Source: JBFJWR01 sp041623535
Lineage (GTDB): Bacteria; Pseudomonadota; Gammaproteobacteria; Pseudomonadales; JBFGWM01
DNA length: 6,364 nucleotides
Assembly: GCA_041623535.1 (NCBI GenBank)
Contig: JBFJWR010000169.1
Span: 1 to 6,364 of the forward strand
Reading direction: 5' to 3'
The notes beneath the pieces are model-generated. The model had not been told where the DNA came from. It saw nothing but the letters and a program-made list of their open reading frames with translations, and ran no database searches. Below, piece after piece: positions 1-6,343 of the stretch. The position numbers and the translations under genes are program-made. Positions within the stretch are counted from its first letter, which is position 1, and every line of letters starts with the position of its first letter.

Positions 1-1
1 G

Positions 2-565
2 ACGGTGTTGTTGGCCGGCTGCGCCATGAGCGGTCGTGGCATTGATCCCGGAGAATCGCGCGAAATATTCGACCAGTACCGCGTGCAGTCGCAGGCCAGC
101 TGGTCGCGCACCGGCTGGCGCAACGTCGAAATCTGGACCGTGGATGGCCCCCTGTTGCAGCAGTTGCGTTTTTACCGCGCGCTGGAAGACGGGCAGACCC
201 TGTTCGAGCGGCCGATACAGGCGGTACTGGTCTCGCCGAACGTGGACAAATACCGTCCGAAGTACCGGGTCGGCATGGATCCACACGAGGTCGCCGAATT
301 GGTCAGTGCCACCATGATGCAGTTCGGGGCAGTCAGCGCCGAATCCACGGAACTGCGTCCCGCCCAGTTTGGCGGGCGTCCCGGGTTCCGCTTCCGTTTG
401 CAGTTCATCTCACAGGGCGGGCTGGTCTATGCCGGCCTGGTACTGGGTCACTTCAACGCCGAGGGCCACCTGCACCTGGTGCTGTACCTGGGTGCAAGGG
501 ATCATTACTTTCCCAAGCTGGCAGATGAAGTGGAGCATATCTTCGCATCCCTGAGCTGGAAGTGA
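2..565 (+). CDS. Small outer-envelope lipoprotein of unknown function (5' end missing)
   Basis: The reading frame is open to the left edge, so the true start and most of the signal peptide lie outside the window. The visible part begins T-V-L-L-A-G-C: LLAGC is a classical lipobox, with the lipidated cysteine encoded at 20-22. A GTG at 5-7 could be read as a start but would leave no signal peptide, so I treat the gene as partial. The mature protein is about 180 residues. It has no catalytic motif I recognise. Its C-terminal third alternates hydrophobic strands (around FRFRLQF, LVYAGLVLG, LHLVLYLG) and ends in an amphipathic helix followed by ASLSW. That pattern is reminiscent of small alpha/beta PsbP/Mog1-like lipoproteins, but this is a weak fold guess. 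The residue after the cysteine is Ala, not Asp, which favours outer-membrane rather than inner-membrane retention. The next gene starts 83 bp downstream on the same strand. The lipoprotein call is secure; the function is unknown. Confidence 0.8.
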   Translation, partial: TVLLAGCAMSGRGIDPGESREIFDQYRVQSQASWSRTGWRNVEIWTVDGPLLQQLRFYRALEDGQTLFERPIQAVLVSPNVDKYRPKYRVGMDPHEVAELVSATMMQFGAVSAESTELRPAQFGGRPGFRFRLQFISQGGLVYAGLVLGHFNAEGHLHLVLYLGARDHYFPKLADEVEHIFASLSWK

Positions 566-648
566 TGCTGAGACGCAAATAATGCAAGTTCGGCGTACTC
601 TATAGTTATCTGATCGAAGGCTGACCTGCAGTAACTGGACAGACCACC

Positions 649-2532
649 ATGCCTGAACCAAAGACCGAAACTCATAGCCGGATCATCCGCATTCTGCACC
701 TGGAAGACGATCCGGATGATGCGCTGATATTCGCAAGTATCCTGAGCGTCCTCGACCCGGTTGGTTACGTGGTGACGTCGGTTAATTCCATTAAGCAAGC
801 CCGGCAGGCAATGACGCGTGAGAGCTTCGATATCGTCATCGCTGATTACAAGCTGGATCAGACCGAGGCCAGTCAGTCCAGTTCGCCGCTTTTGCTGGAA
901 GTGTTGGAGCATTCCTCCTACCTGCCCGTTCTGCTGACCTCCGGGCAGGAGCACATTCCCTTCGATCCGGAATTGCAGGAATACCTGGATGGCGGCCGCA
1001 TTCGTTTTGTTTCCAAGGATGTGCTGTCCACCAATCGCCTGGAAACAGAAATACTGCAGCAGCTGAAAAACTTTTACGCGGTACTGGTGATTGATGATGA
1101 TCCCGATGACCGAACCTTCATTGCCGACATCCTGACCAGCAGCCATCAGCGTAATTTTGATCTCCGTTTTGCTTCCACGCTGGAAGAGGCGAAAGCAAGC
1201 GTGGCGGCACGCGCCTATGACATCATTATCTGTGACTGGCACCTGGGTGCGGAACGCAGTGCCGGTTTTATTATTGAGACTGCAGACGCCTATCCCGATA
1301 CCTGCATCATTTTTCTGACCGGGGTTGAGATCGTCGATCTTCCGGTGGATGTCTATCGAATGTTCGGACGCCGGCGGATTGCGTTTCATTCCAAGCAGAT
1401 TCTACGACCGGAAACCTTCGAGTCATTCCTGATCAGTCATATGAATCGGCTGGTTGGAACCGTGGTGTCCGGTCAGTCCGGTGAAAACACTGCCCCCGTG
1501 AATACTGCGCCGCCGAATCATCCGGAAGAGGTCGCCCGTCAACAGGCACTTGATGATTTGCAGCAGGTGTATCTGCCTGCAGAACGGCGCTTTGATGTGA
1601 TTACCGAGGCGGCCAGGAAAACTTTCGATGTGCCCATCGTACTGATCAGCTTTGTGCATGAGGACAAACAGTGGTTCAAGTCGGCCCAGGGAATTGCGGC
1701 AGCCGAGACGGATCGTTGCATTTCCTTTTGCGGCCACGCAATTCTGCAAACAGAGATCTATGAAATTGAAGATGCATCGGTTCATCCGCTTTTCAAAGAT
1801 AATCCGTTGGTGACGGGGCCGCCCGGGATCCGTTTTTATGTTGGCATGCCCGTGCGATCGGACATGGGCCTGCCACTGGGAACCCTGTGCCTCATTGACA
1901 CCCGTCCGCGCAAACTCAACAGCCTGGATCGACGGCGCCTGCATTCGCTCGGTCATTGGGTGGAAACCGAAATGCAAAACCGCGGCCTGCATGCTGACGT
2001 ACTCGCCCGCATCGTCGCCAAGTTTGGTCACAGCACGAAGAATCTGCTCGACGCGGAAACCAAGGTCTGGGGCATCGCGGCCGGAGAGTTGTTGCTTGCC
2101 GGCTTGTTGGAACGGGCGCATGTTGCAGGCAAACCGGCCACTGTTGGCGTGTTGCAATTGCGCACCAAGCCTGCGGACTGGACAGTCAAACTCAGACCTG
2201 AAGAAAAAGCGTTATTGCGCCTGGAGTTTGCCAATGCGGTTCGTGCTGCGTTTGGCGAGCAGGTGATATTTTTTGCGCAGCCGCCGGGTTACATTTTCTT
2301 CATAAACGACAAGCCGGGGCGCCTGGAATCGCTCGCGGATCTTGGCGCAATGGGGCGGCAGTTAAGCGCGCATCTCAGTAAGCAGGGGCGTGCCGAGTCG
2401 GCTTCCATCCACGGTGTCGTGTGCCACAAGGAAAACGCCGACGGGCGGCAGAAGAAAAACATCATCGACCGCCTGCTGCGCGAGGTGGAAAAATCCACGC
2501 AGCCGGAATGGCAGGAACTTGCAAGCTGGTGA
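649..2532 (+). CDS. Tandem-receiver (REC-REC) signalling protein with GAF and degenerate GGDEF-like domain
   Basis: This 627-residue cytoplasmic protein has four domains. REC1 (about 14-140) has acidic residues E19/D20/D21, phospho-acceptor D66, T97 and K123. REC2 (about 143-262) has D149/D150, D196, T224 and K249. Both therefore carry the full set needed for phosphorylation by a histidine kinase. A proline- and Asn/Thr-rich linker (about 271-295) leads to a GAF domain (about 300-442) with the typical GTLCLID strand at 411-417. The C-terminal part (about 466-615) follows the GGDEF-domain pattern: D468-x2-T471-x2-W474 resembles the usual DxLTGLxN entry, and a late SIHGVV resembles SIGVA. However, the signature loop reads PPGYI (545-549), so cyclase activity is not expected. 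There is no DNA-binding domain, EAL domain or kinase domain. The ATG lacks a strong Shine-Dalgarno; a TATAGT at 601-606 is a possible -10 with no good -35. Domain calls are solid except the degenerate GGDEF, which is likely. Confidence 0.85.
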   Translation: MPEPKTETHSRIIRILHLEDDPDDALIFASILSVLDPVGYVVTSVNSIKQARQAMTRESFDIVIADYKLDQTEASQSSSPLLLEVLEHSSYLPVLLTSGQEHIPFDPELQEYLDGGRIRFVSKDVLSTNRLETEILQQLKNFYAVLVIDDDPDDRTFIADILTSSHQRNFDLRFASTLEEAKASVAARAYDIIICDWHLGAERSAGFIIETADAYPDTCIIFLTGVEIVDLPVDVYRMFGRRRIAFHSKQILRPETFESFLISHMNRLVGTVVSGQSGENTAPVNTAPPNHPEEVARQQALDDLQQVYLPAERRFDVITEAARKTFDVPIVLISFVHEDKQWFKSAQGIAAAETDRCISFCGHAILQTEIYEIEDASVHPLFKDNPLVTGPPGIRFYVGMPVRSDMGLPLGTLCLIDTRPRKLNSLDRRRLHSLGHWVETEMQNRGLHADVLARIVAKFGHSTKNLLDAETKVWGIAAGELLLAGLLERAHVAGKPATVGVLQLRTKPADWTVKLRPEEKALLRLEFANAVRAAFGEQVIFFAQPPGYIFFINDKPGRLESLADLGAMGRQLSAHLSKQGRAESASIHGVVCHKENADGRQKKNIIDRLLREVEKSTQPEWQELASW

Positions 2533-2538
2533 GTCTGC

Positions 2539-2571
2539 CGCGGTGGAATTCACCACGAAGTCCCCACCGCG
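2539..2571. terminator. Hairpin in the convergent junction, probable transcription terminator
   Basis: A perfect 8-bp inverted repeat, CGCGGTGG (2539-2546) and CCACCGCG (2564-2571), flanks a 17-nt loop. It begins 7 bp after the stop codon of the signalling gene and lies between two convergent genes. On the + strand it is followed by TTGTT, only a weak U-tract; on the - strand there is no U-tract. An alternative smaller hairpin, GGTG/CACC (2542-2554), shares the left arm. It probably ends the + strand transcript; bidirectional use is possible but not shown. Confidence 0.5.
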
Positions 2572-2598
2572 TTGTTCGTAAATGGTTCGGCAGTTGAA

Positions 2599-3501
2599 CT
2601 AGGGCACTGTTTCGTAGACCAGTGCGATCCACTTGTCGGCAGTAAACATCACCTTCCCCCAGGTCTTGTCCAGGTCCGCCAGCGGCTGGCGGGCGATTGC
2701 CTGCGCGGCGCTCAGTTTTTCCCCGCGCAATGCAGACAGGCGATCCAGTGCCGTCTGCAGCATGTCGCGATAGACGACGAGATCCTTTCGCGATGCCAGT
2801 GGCCCGTGGCCGGGAATGATGGCGGTGTGCTGGTTGGCAATTTCCAGGATGCGGTTCACGGCCGCCAGCATGCCGGGCAGGCTGCCGCCGTGTTCCACGT
2901 CGATAAATGGAAAGAAACCGTTGAAAAATATGTCACCGGTATGGATCACGTTGCTGTTCGTAAAATGCAGCACGGAATCGCCATCGGTATGCGCGTTGCT
3001 GACATGTATGGCCCGGATCTGCTCACCGTTGATGTGCAGTGACAGGGTTTCGCCATAGGTCACCACGGGTAGCGCGGCTGCAGGTGCAGGTTCTGTCTTG
3101 CGGTTGAAGGCCTTGATCTCGTATCCGGCTGCCAGCCTGCTGCGCACCTTGTCATGCGCCATGATGACCGCGCCGGCCGTGCCGAAGTTCTCGTTCCCGC
3201 CGGTATGGTCACCATGGTAATGCGTGTTGAACAGGAACCGGGGCGCGGTGCCTCCCACCGCATTGATTGCGTCGAGGATGGCCTGGGTTGCGGGCGCGAA
3301 CTGGTCGTCAATCAGGAAGGTGCCATCGGCACCGATCATCAGGCCGATGTTGCCGCCTTTGCCACTGAGCATGTGAATGCCTTTGACAACCAGCTGGCTG
3401 GTGACGGAGTCTTCATCCGCTGCGCTGGCAGGAAGGCTGGTAAAAACCAGGAAGGCGAGCAGGCCGTATAGGCCGGGGCGGGAAAAGCGTCGTGTGTTCA
3501 T
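2599..3501 (-). CDS. Exported metallo-beta-lactamase-fold zinc hydrolase
   Basis: This 300-residue protein starts at an ATG (3499-3501) that opens a good Sec signal peptide: RR near the N-terminus, a hydrophobic core at about 11-23, and a cleavage site after ASA (27). The mature enzyme should be periplasmic or secreted. It has the complete set of MBL-fold metal ligands: HYHGDH (H94, H96, D98, H99), H171 in AHTDGDS, D190 in HTGD and H232 in GHG. This is the two-metal site of hydrolytic MBL enzymes of the glyoxalase-II/lactonase type. The Asp at the TGD position, instead of the Cys of subclass B1, argues against a B1 carbapenemase, so antibiotic resistance should not be inferred. The FFNGFFPFIDVEHGGS segment is typical of a common but poorly characterised exported MBL group. 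The substrate is unknown. It is the last of three - strand genes, 113 bp after the propeller gene. A GGGAG lies too far upstream (about 17 nt) to be a convincing ribosome site. Confidence 0.9.
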   Translation of the reverse strand: MNTRRFSRPGLYGLLAFLVFTSLPASAADEDSVTSQLVVKGIHMLSGKGGNIGLMIGADGTFLIDDQFAPATQAILDAINAVGGTAPRFLFNTHYHGDHTGGNENFGTAGAVIMAHDKVRSRLAAGYEIKAFNRKTEPAPAAALPVVTYGETLSLHINGEQIRAIHVSNAHTDGDSVLHFTNSNVIHTGDIFFNGFFPFIDVEHGGSLPGMLAAVNRILEIANQHTAIIPGHGPLASRKDLVVYRDMLQTALDRLSALRGEKLSAAQAIARQPLADLDKTWGKVMFTADKWIALVYETVP

Positions 3502-3540
3502 GGTGACTGACCGGTAGGCTCCCTGCGGGATGATGTAGCC

Positions 3541-3567
3541 ATTCTAGCGCGGGCCTGCGCCAGTCAT
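3541..3567 (-). promoter_or_regulatory. Candidate sigma-70-like promoter for the MBL hydrolase gene
   Basis: Read on the - strand, TAGAAT (3546-3541) matches the -10 consensus at 5 of 6 positions. ATGACT (3567-3562) matches the -35 consensus at 4 of 6. The spacer is 15 bp, shorter than the preferred 17, and very GC-rich. Transcription would start near 3534, leaving an untranslated leader of about 33 nt before the ATG. If real, the hydrolase can be expressed independently of the two genes upstream. Confidence 0.3.
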
Positions 3568-3586
3568 CACCCGTGGCGCGGGCAGG

Positions 3587-3615
3587 GTCCGGCGCACGCC
3601 CGGCGGTGGCCGGAC
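3587..3615. other. GC-rich inverted repeat at the 3' end of the propeller gene
   Basis: GTCCGGC (3587-3593) and GCCGGAC (3609-3615) form a perfect 7-bp stem around a 15-nt GC-rich loop. The outer arm touches the stop codon of the LVIVD-repeat gene (3615-3617). No run of U follows in the direction of transcription, so it is not a textbook intrinsic terminator; it could stabilise the mRNA 3' end or cause partial termination before the hydrolase gene. A direct repeat GCGCGGGC (3547-3554 and 3576-3583) lies beside it. Confidence 0.35.
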
Positions 3616-5189
3616 TACTTGTCCTTTTCTTTTTTCTCTTTCTTTTCTTTCTTCTCTTTTTTGGCTTTCTTTTCCTGCTCGTTGTCCGGCCACGCATCAT
3701 TGGTCACGCGGACCACGTAGAAACCGCTGAAGCCGTCGGTGTACCAGATCTCCTTGCGCTCGGGCACAAAGGCGGGCGCGGACATGGCCCAGTTGCTGGC
3801 CTGTATGCCGGGCGTCGCGCGTGGCGGGATCGGTGCATTGAAGTAGGCCACCTCGACCGGGTTGGCGGGGTCGCGGATGTCAAAAATCCGCAGGCCGGAG
3901 ACGATCATGCTGCAGGCGACGATGGTGGGTTCCACGCGGGTGGGTACGCCGCAGTAGTGTCCGGCATAGCCTTGCGCCGGCATGCTGGCGCCCGGGTCGT
4001 TGGCGATTTCATCCCGCACTTCGGGCTGATGTACGGCGAGGCGCAGGTCGGAAATGACTCTCGGCTTGGTTTCATCGCTGATGTCGATGATGCGGCCGGC
4101 ACCGACGATGCTGCCGTGTGTGCCGCCGCCACCGCCTTCGGCATTCGAGGAATATTCGTCGATTTCAATGACGTAAGGCTTGCCGCCGATGGTGACCGGT
4201 ATGGCGTTCTGCGGGATGCTGACCGTGTCCCAGGTGAGTTCCGAAACCACGTATGCCTGCGGCTCACGGGTCTGACCGGAGGGGTCGGATGTGCCGGGGA
4301 ACGGGTTGCCGAACGCGGTGGGGTCCGTCACGGCGGCCTGGATCTCGGAAACGTCGAGGATCAGCAGGCCATTGGCGCGGTCCCTGGGCGTGTGCGCCAC
4401 GTAGGCACGGTTACCGTCGGCGCTCAGCGACAGGCCATGCGAGTAATACTCGCCGGTCCAGATCGGGCGCGGCAACATCGGGTCGCGGATGTCGATGGCG
4501 GTCAGGGTCGGGGTGGCGGGCGATGCCGAATAGAAAATATTGCCATCCGGGGACATGCCGCTTTCATGGCCGAACACACCCACCGGCGCAGAGGTTTTCA
4601 GTACCGGCTGCGTGCAGTCCTCGCTGACATCGTAGATGTCGACCACGCCCGGGCCGATGGACGGGTTGCCCAGTACCGCCGCCAGCAGGCCGCGTTCCTC
4701 GCTGAGCACCAGTGATTCATGCGGGGAGATCATGGCTGGCGTGGTCAGGCGCGCGGTGTGTACCGGGTTGGCCGGGTCGCTCATGTCCAGAACGTTGATA
4801 CCGACTTCGGCATCGAACAGGCTGGTGGGAGCCAGCAGCGTGGTGTCGTAGAAGGCGCAGACCTGGCCCTGCTTGTCCACGTAGCGGTGTACCTTGAAGC
4901 CGCCCACGGTGCCGAACGGGTTCGCTTCGTAGTTCTTGGACATGAAGGTGTAGCTGCCGACTGCCTCGGTGTTGCAGGTGTAGCCCTCCGCCGCGCGGCC
5001 ACTCGCATGATCTGCCGGTGGGACGCGTCCCTGCATGCCGGTTTCCGGGCGCGATCCTTCCCCGCATGGTCCCTGCGGCGTCGGTGGCGGCGTGACAACC
5101 TCGGCCTGTGCAATGTGAACGGGTGACAGCAGTCCCAGCAGGATCAGGGTGGCGGGCAGTGGCATCGGGCGGAGGAATCTGGGAATCAT
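3615..5189 (-). CDS. Exported LVIVD-repeat beta-propeller protein with lysine/glutamate-rich C-terminal tail
   Basis: I place the start at the ATG 5187-5189, giving 524 residues. It opens a Sec signal peptide (hydrophobic core about 11-22, cleavage after AQA at 29) and has GGAG 11 nt upstream. An in-frame ATG at 5288 would bury that signal peptide behind 33 polar residues. The mature protein carries several LVIVD-type repeats, with a strand, then D-x-S/R-D and a conserved P: about 130-148, 181-198, 229-246, 274-285, 365-382 and 432-450. They are interleaved with HESGMSPDGN- and HGLSLSADGN-type strands (207-214, 251-260), as in beta-propellers. Six cysteines (42, 72, 111, 192, 413, 426) could form disulfides in the periplasm. 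There is a five-glycine run at 352-356. The last 20 residues are almost only K and E, with four KKE repeats. Such propellers usually bind partners or surfaces; no enzymatic motif is visible. It lies 111 bp after the transporter gene. Confidence 0.85.
   Translation of the reverse strand: MIPRFLRPMPLPATLILLGLLSPVHIAQAEVVTPPPTPQGPCGEGSRPETGMQGRVPPADHASGRAAEGYTCNTEAVGSYTFMSKNYEANPFGTVGGFKVHRYVDKQGQVCAFYDTTLLAPTSLFDAEVGINVLDMSDPANPVHTARLTTPAMISPHESLVLSEERGLLAAVLGNPSIGPGVVDIYDVSEDCTQPVLKTSAPVGVFGHESGMSPDGNIFYSASPATPTLTAIDIRDPMLPRPIWTGEYYSHGLSLSADGNRAYVAHTPRDRANGLLILDVSEIQAAVTDPTAFGNPFPGTSDPSGQTREPQAYVVSELTWDTVSIPQNAIPVTIGGKPYVIEIDEYSSNAEGGGGGTHGSIVGAGRIIDISDETKPRVISDLRLAVHQPEVRDEIANDPGASMPAQGYAGHYCGVPTRVEPTIVACSMIVSGLRIFDIRDPANPVEVAYFNAPIPPRATPGIQASNWAMSAPAFVPERKEIWYTDGFSGFYVVRVTNDAWPDNEQEKKAKKEKKEKKEKKEKDK
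3618..3674 (-). repeat. Low-complexity KKE-repeat tail and homopurine tract
   Basis: The final codons of the propeller gene encode a tandem KKE repeat. At the DNA level, positions 3622-3662 are 41 consecutive pyrimidines on the + strand, that is, an unbroken purine run on the coding strand. The repeat is imperfect because AAA and AAG codons are mixed. It ends in frame at a TAG stop. Confidence 0.9.
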
Positions 5190-5300
5190 GTCGGCTGGCA
5201 CTCCAATCAAGTCAATGCACAGTATGCCCTGCTTATTTATTGATCGAAAGTCTGCGCTGCGCTGGCATCCGGAGCCGCTCCCGGGCATTCCTCGGGATGT
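5190..5300 (-). promoter_or_regulatory. Gap between transporter and propeller genes, with AT-rich patch and weak promoter-like elements
   Basis: This 111-bp gap holds an AT-rich patch at about 5231-5247 in otherwise GC-rich DNA. On the - strand, CATACT (5226-5221) is a fair -10, but the -35 at a 17-bp spacing (TTTCGA) is poor. Nearer the transporter stop, an 11-nt palindrome, GGAGC-C-GCTCC (5271-5281), could form only a very tight hairpin and has no U-tract. A secondary promoter for the propeller gene is possible; I see no clear terminator. Confidence 0.25.
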
Positions 5301-6206
5301 TCAGGAAGCCGGTAGCGGAATCTGTTTCCGGTAGAAAAACACCAGTCCGCTGCCCACCAGCAGCATGATCCCGCCAAACAGCAGCACCGTGAACAGGACG
5401 TTGTCACCGACCGGATCGGCGACACCGACCACGGCCGGAAACAGGGATGCCTTGATCAGCAGGCCGAGGTTGGTATTGCGCACGGTGACCTCGATGTTGA
5501 TGGCGGTCACGTCCGGCCAGTCGAGATTCAGCAATCGCGGAACCGCGGCGGAAACAACCGCGAGCACGGTGATGAATACCAGGATGATCACCGCGTTGGC
5601 GGCCCCGAATGCTTCCATGTCGAGACGGCCCGCGCCGGCTGCGCCGATCACAATCAGTACGATGACGAACAGCGAACCCCGAATGCAGTAATGCGAAAGG
5701 CGCTCGGCATGGGCGCTGAACAGCTGCAGAAAGAGCATGCCCAGGCCGAGCGGCAGCATCAGGTAGAGGCCGATCTCCATGGCGATCTTGGCCGCCGGCA
5801 TCATGAAGTCCGGCGGCATGTGTTCCGCGATCAGCCAGCCCAGCAGGATCGGCGTGGTCACCAGGCAGGCGAGGGTAGTGACTGCGGTCAGGGCGATGGA
5901 TAGCGCGACATGGCCGCGCCCGAGAAACGTGAAAATATTGGAAACCGTGCCACCGGGGATGGATGCGCAAAGCGCGAGGCCGACCGCCACGCCGGGGTCC
6001 AGTTCCAGCATGGAAATGAACAACAGCGCCAGCAGGGGGACGCCGAGTATCTGCATGACCATGCCGGCGGCAAAGCCCTTGGGGTCGCGTACCACCTCGG
6101 CAAAATCGCCGGGGGTCAGCGTGGCGCCCATGCCGAGCATGGCCAGGCTCAGCTGCACCGCGGCGAACGCATACTCGTACTGCACGTAAAAATCGAACGG
6201 GCTCAA
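5301..6206 (-). CDS. BASS-family (bile acid:sodium symporter-like) membrane transporter
   Basis: This hydrophobic protein has about 9-10 membrane segments and matches the SBF/BASS fold. Hallmarks are GMGATL (25-30), SIPGGTVSN (82-90) followed by FLGRGHVALSIALT, and the unwound-helix motif E239-VTVRN-TNLG. Family members import organic anions such as bile acids, pantoate or pyruvate with Na+; the substrate here cannot be told from sequence. By comparison with the bacterial ASBT structure, the first sodium-site residues appear kept (S89, N90, S103, T107, E239) and Q52 matches Q77, but R243 replaces the glutamine expected in the second site. I choose the TTG at 6204-6206 (301 residues) because TAAGGAA (6216-6222) stands 9 nt upstream and the protein then begins right before TM1. 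An in-frame GTG (6272) or ATG (6242) would add 22 or 12 polar residues and has no ribosome site. It is the first of three - strand genes. Confidence 0.88.
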   Translation of the reverse strand: MSPFDFYVQYEYAFAAVQLSLAMLGMGATLTPGDFAEVVRDPKGFAAGMVMQILGVPLLALLFISMLELDPGVAVGLALCASIPGGTVSNIFTFLGRGHVALSIALTAVTTLACLVTTPILLGWLIAEHMPPDFMMPAAKIAMEIGLYLMLPLGLGMLFLQLFSAHAERLSHYCIRGSLFVIVLIVIGAAGAGRLDMEAFGAANAVIILVFITVLAVVSAAVPRLLNLDWPDVTAINIEVTVRNTNLGLLIKASLFPAVVGVADPVGDNVLFTVLLFGGIMLLVGSGLVFFYRKQIPLPAS

Positions 6207-6215
6207 GGGCGATTC

Positions 6216-6222
6216 TTCCTTA
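6216..6222 (-). promoter_or_regulatory. Shine-Dalgarno deciding the TTG start of the transporter
   Basis: On the - strand these bases read TAAGGAA, a near-ideal Shine-Dalgarno core, ending 9 nt before the TTG codon at 6206-6204. Neither of the upstream in-frame start codons (ATG at 6242, GTG at 6272) has a comparable site. Confidence 0.7.
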
Positions 6223-6267
6223 CTTTTTCCATGCCAAAGCATGGTTGGTTTCAGATGGGTTTGCCAG

Positions 6268-6343
6268 ATCACCGGGAATTCGAGTCGCAGTGGGCCGCAT
6301 TTTGCTTGCCAATTCCGGTGATTTACTCTTTAGTTCGGGAATT
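6268..6343. repeat. Inverted and direct repeats upstream of the transporter gene
   Basis: ATCACCGGGAATT (6268-6280) and AATTCCGGTGAT (6311-6322) are reverse complements apart from one extra G, separated by 30 nt. A further copy of CGGGAATT occurs at 6336-6343, in direct orientation to 6273-6280. The group lies 62-137 bp before the TTG start. It could be a regulator-binding region or a hairpin in the mRNA leader. I found no convincing -35/-10 pair in the remaining sequence to the right edge. Confidence 0.45.

Noticed and set aside
601..606. TATAGT as a promoter -10 for the two-receiver gene
   Set aside because: No acceptable -35 lies 16-18 bp upstream, so it is mentioned with the gene but not listed as a promoter.
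505..1389. A 294-codon open frame on the - strand opposite the receiver domains
   Set aside because: It overlaps strongly supported receiver motifs on the + strand, shows no recognisable domain, and runs into the preceding lipoprotein gene.
1423..2157. A 244-codon open frame on the - strand opposite the GAF region
   Set aside because: It is antisense to a well-supported GAF domain and has no coherent motif.
2599..3501. Interpretation of the hydrolase as a beta-lactam resistance gene
   Set aside because: The MBL fold covers many activities; the B1 cysteine position is Asp and nothing in the context suggests resistance.
3573..4715. A 380-codon open frame on the + strand opposite the propeller gene, starting with a phenylalanine/leucine-rich stretch that mimics a membrane segment
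   Set aside because: The hydrophobic start is simply the reverse complement of the lysine/glutamate tail. The rest is Gly/Ala/Arg/Asp/Val-rich with no domain pattern, as expected opposite a GC-rich gene, while the - strand frame has a signal peptide and LVIVD repeats.
5190..5288. N-terminal extension of the propeller protein from the ATG at 5288
   Set aside because: It would place a good signal peptide 33 residues inside the protein; the ATG at 5189 has a GGAG upstream and starts directly at the signal peptide.
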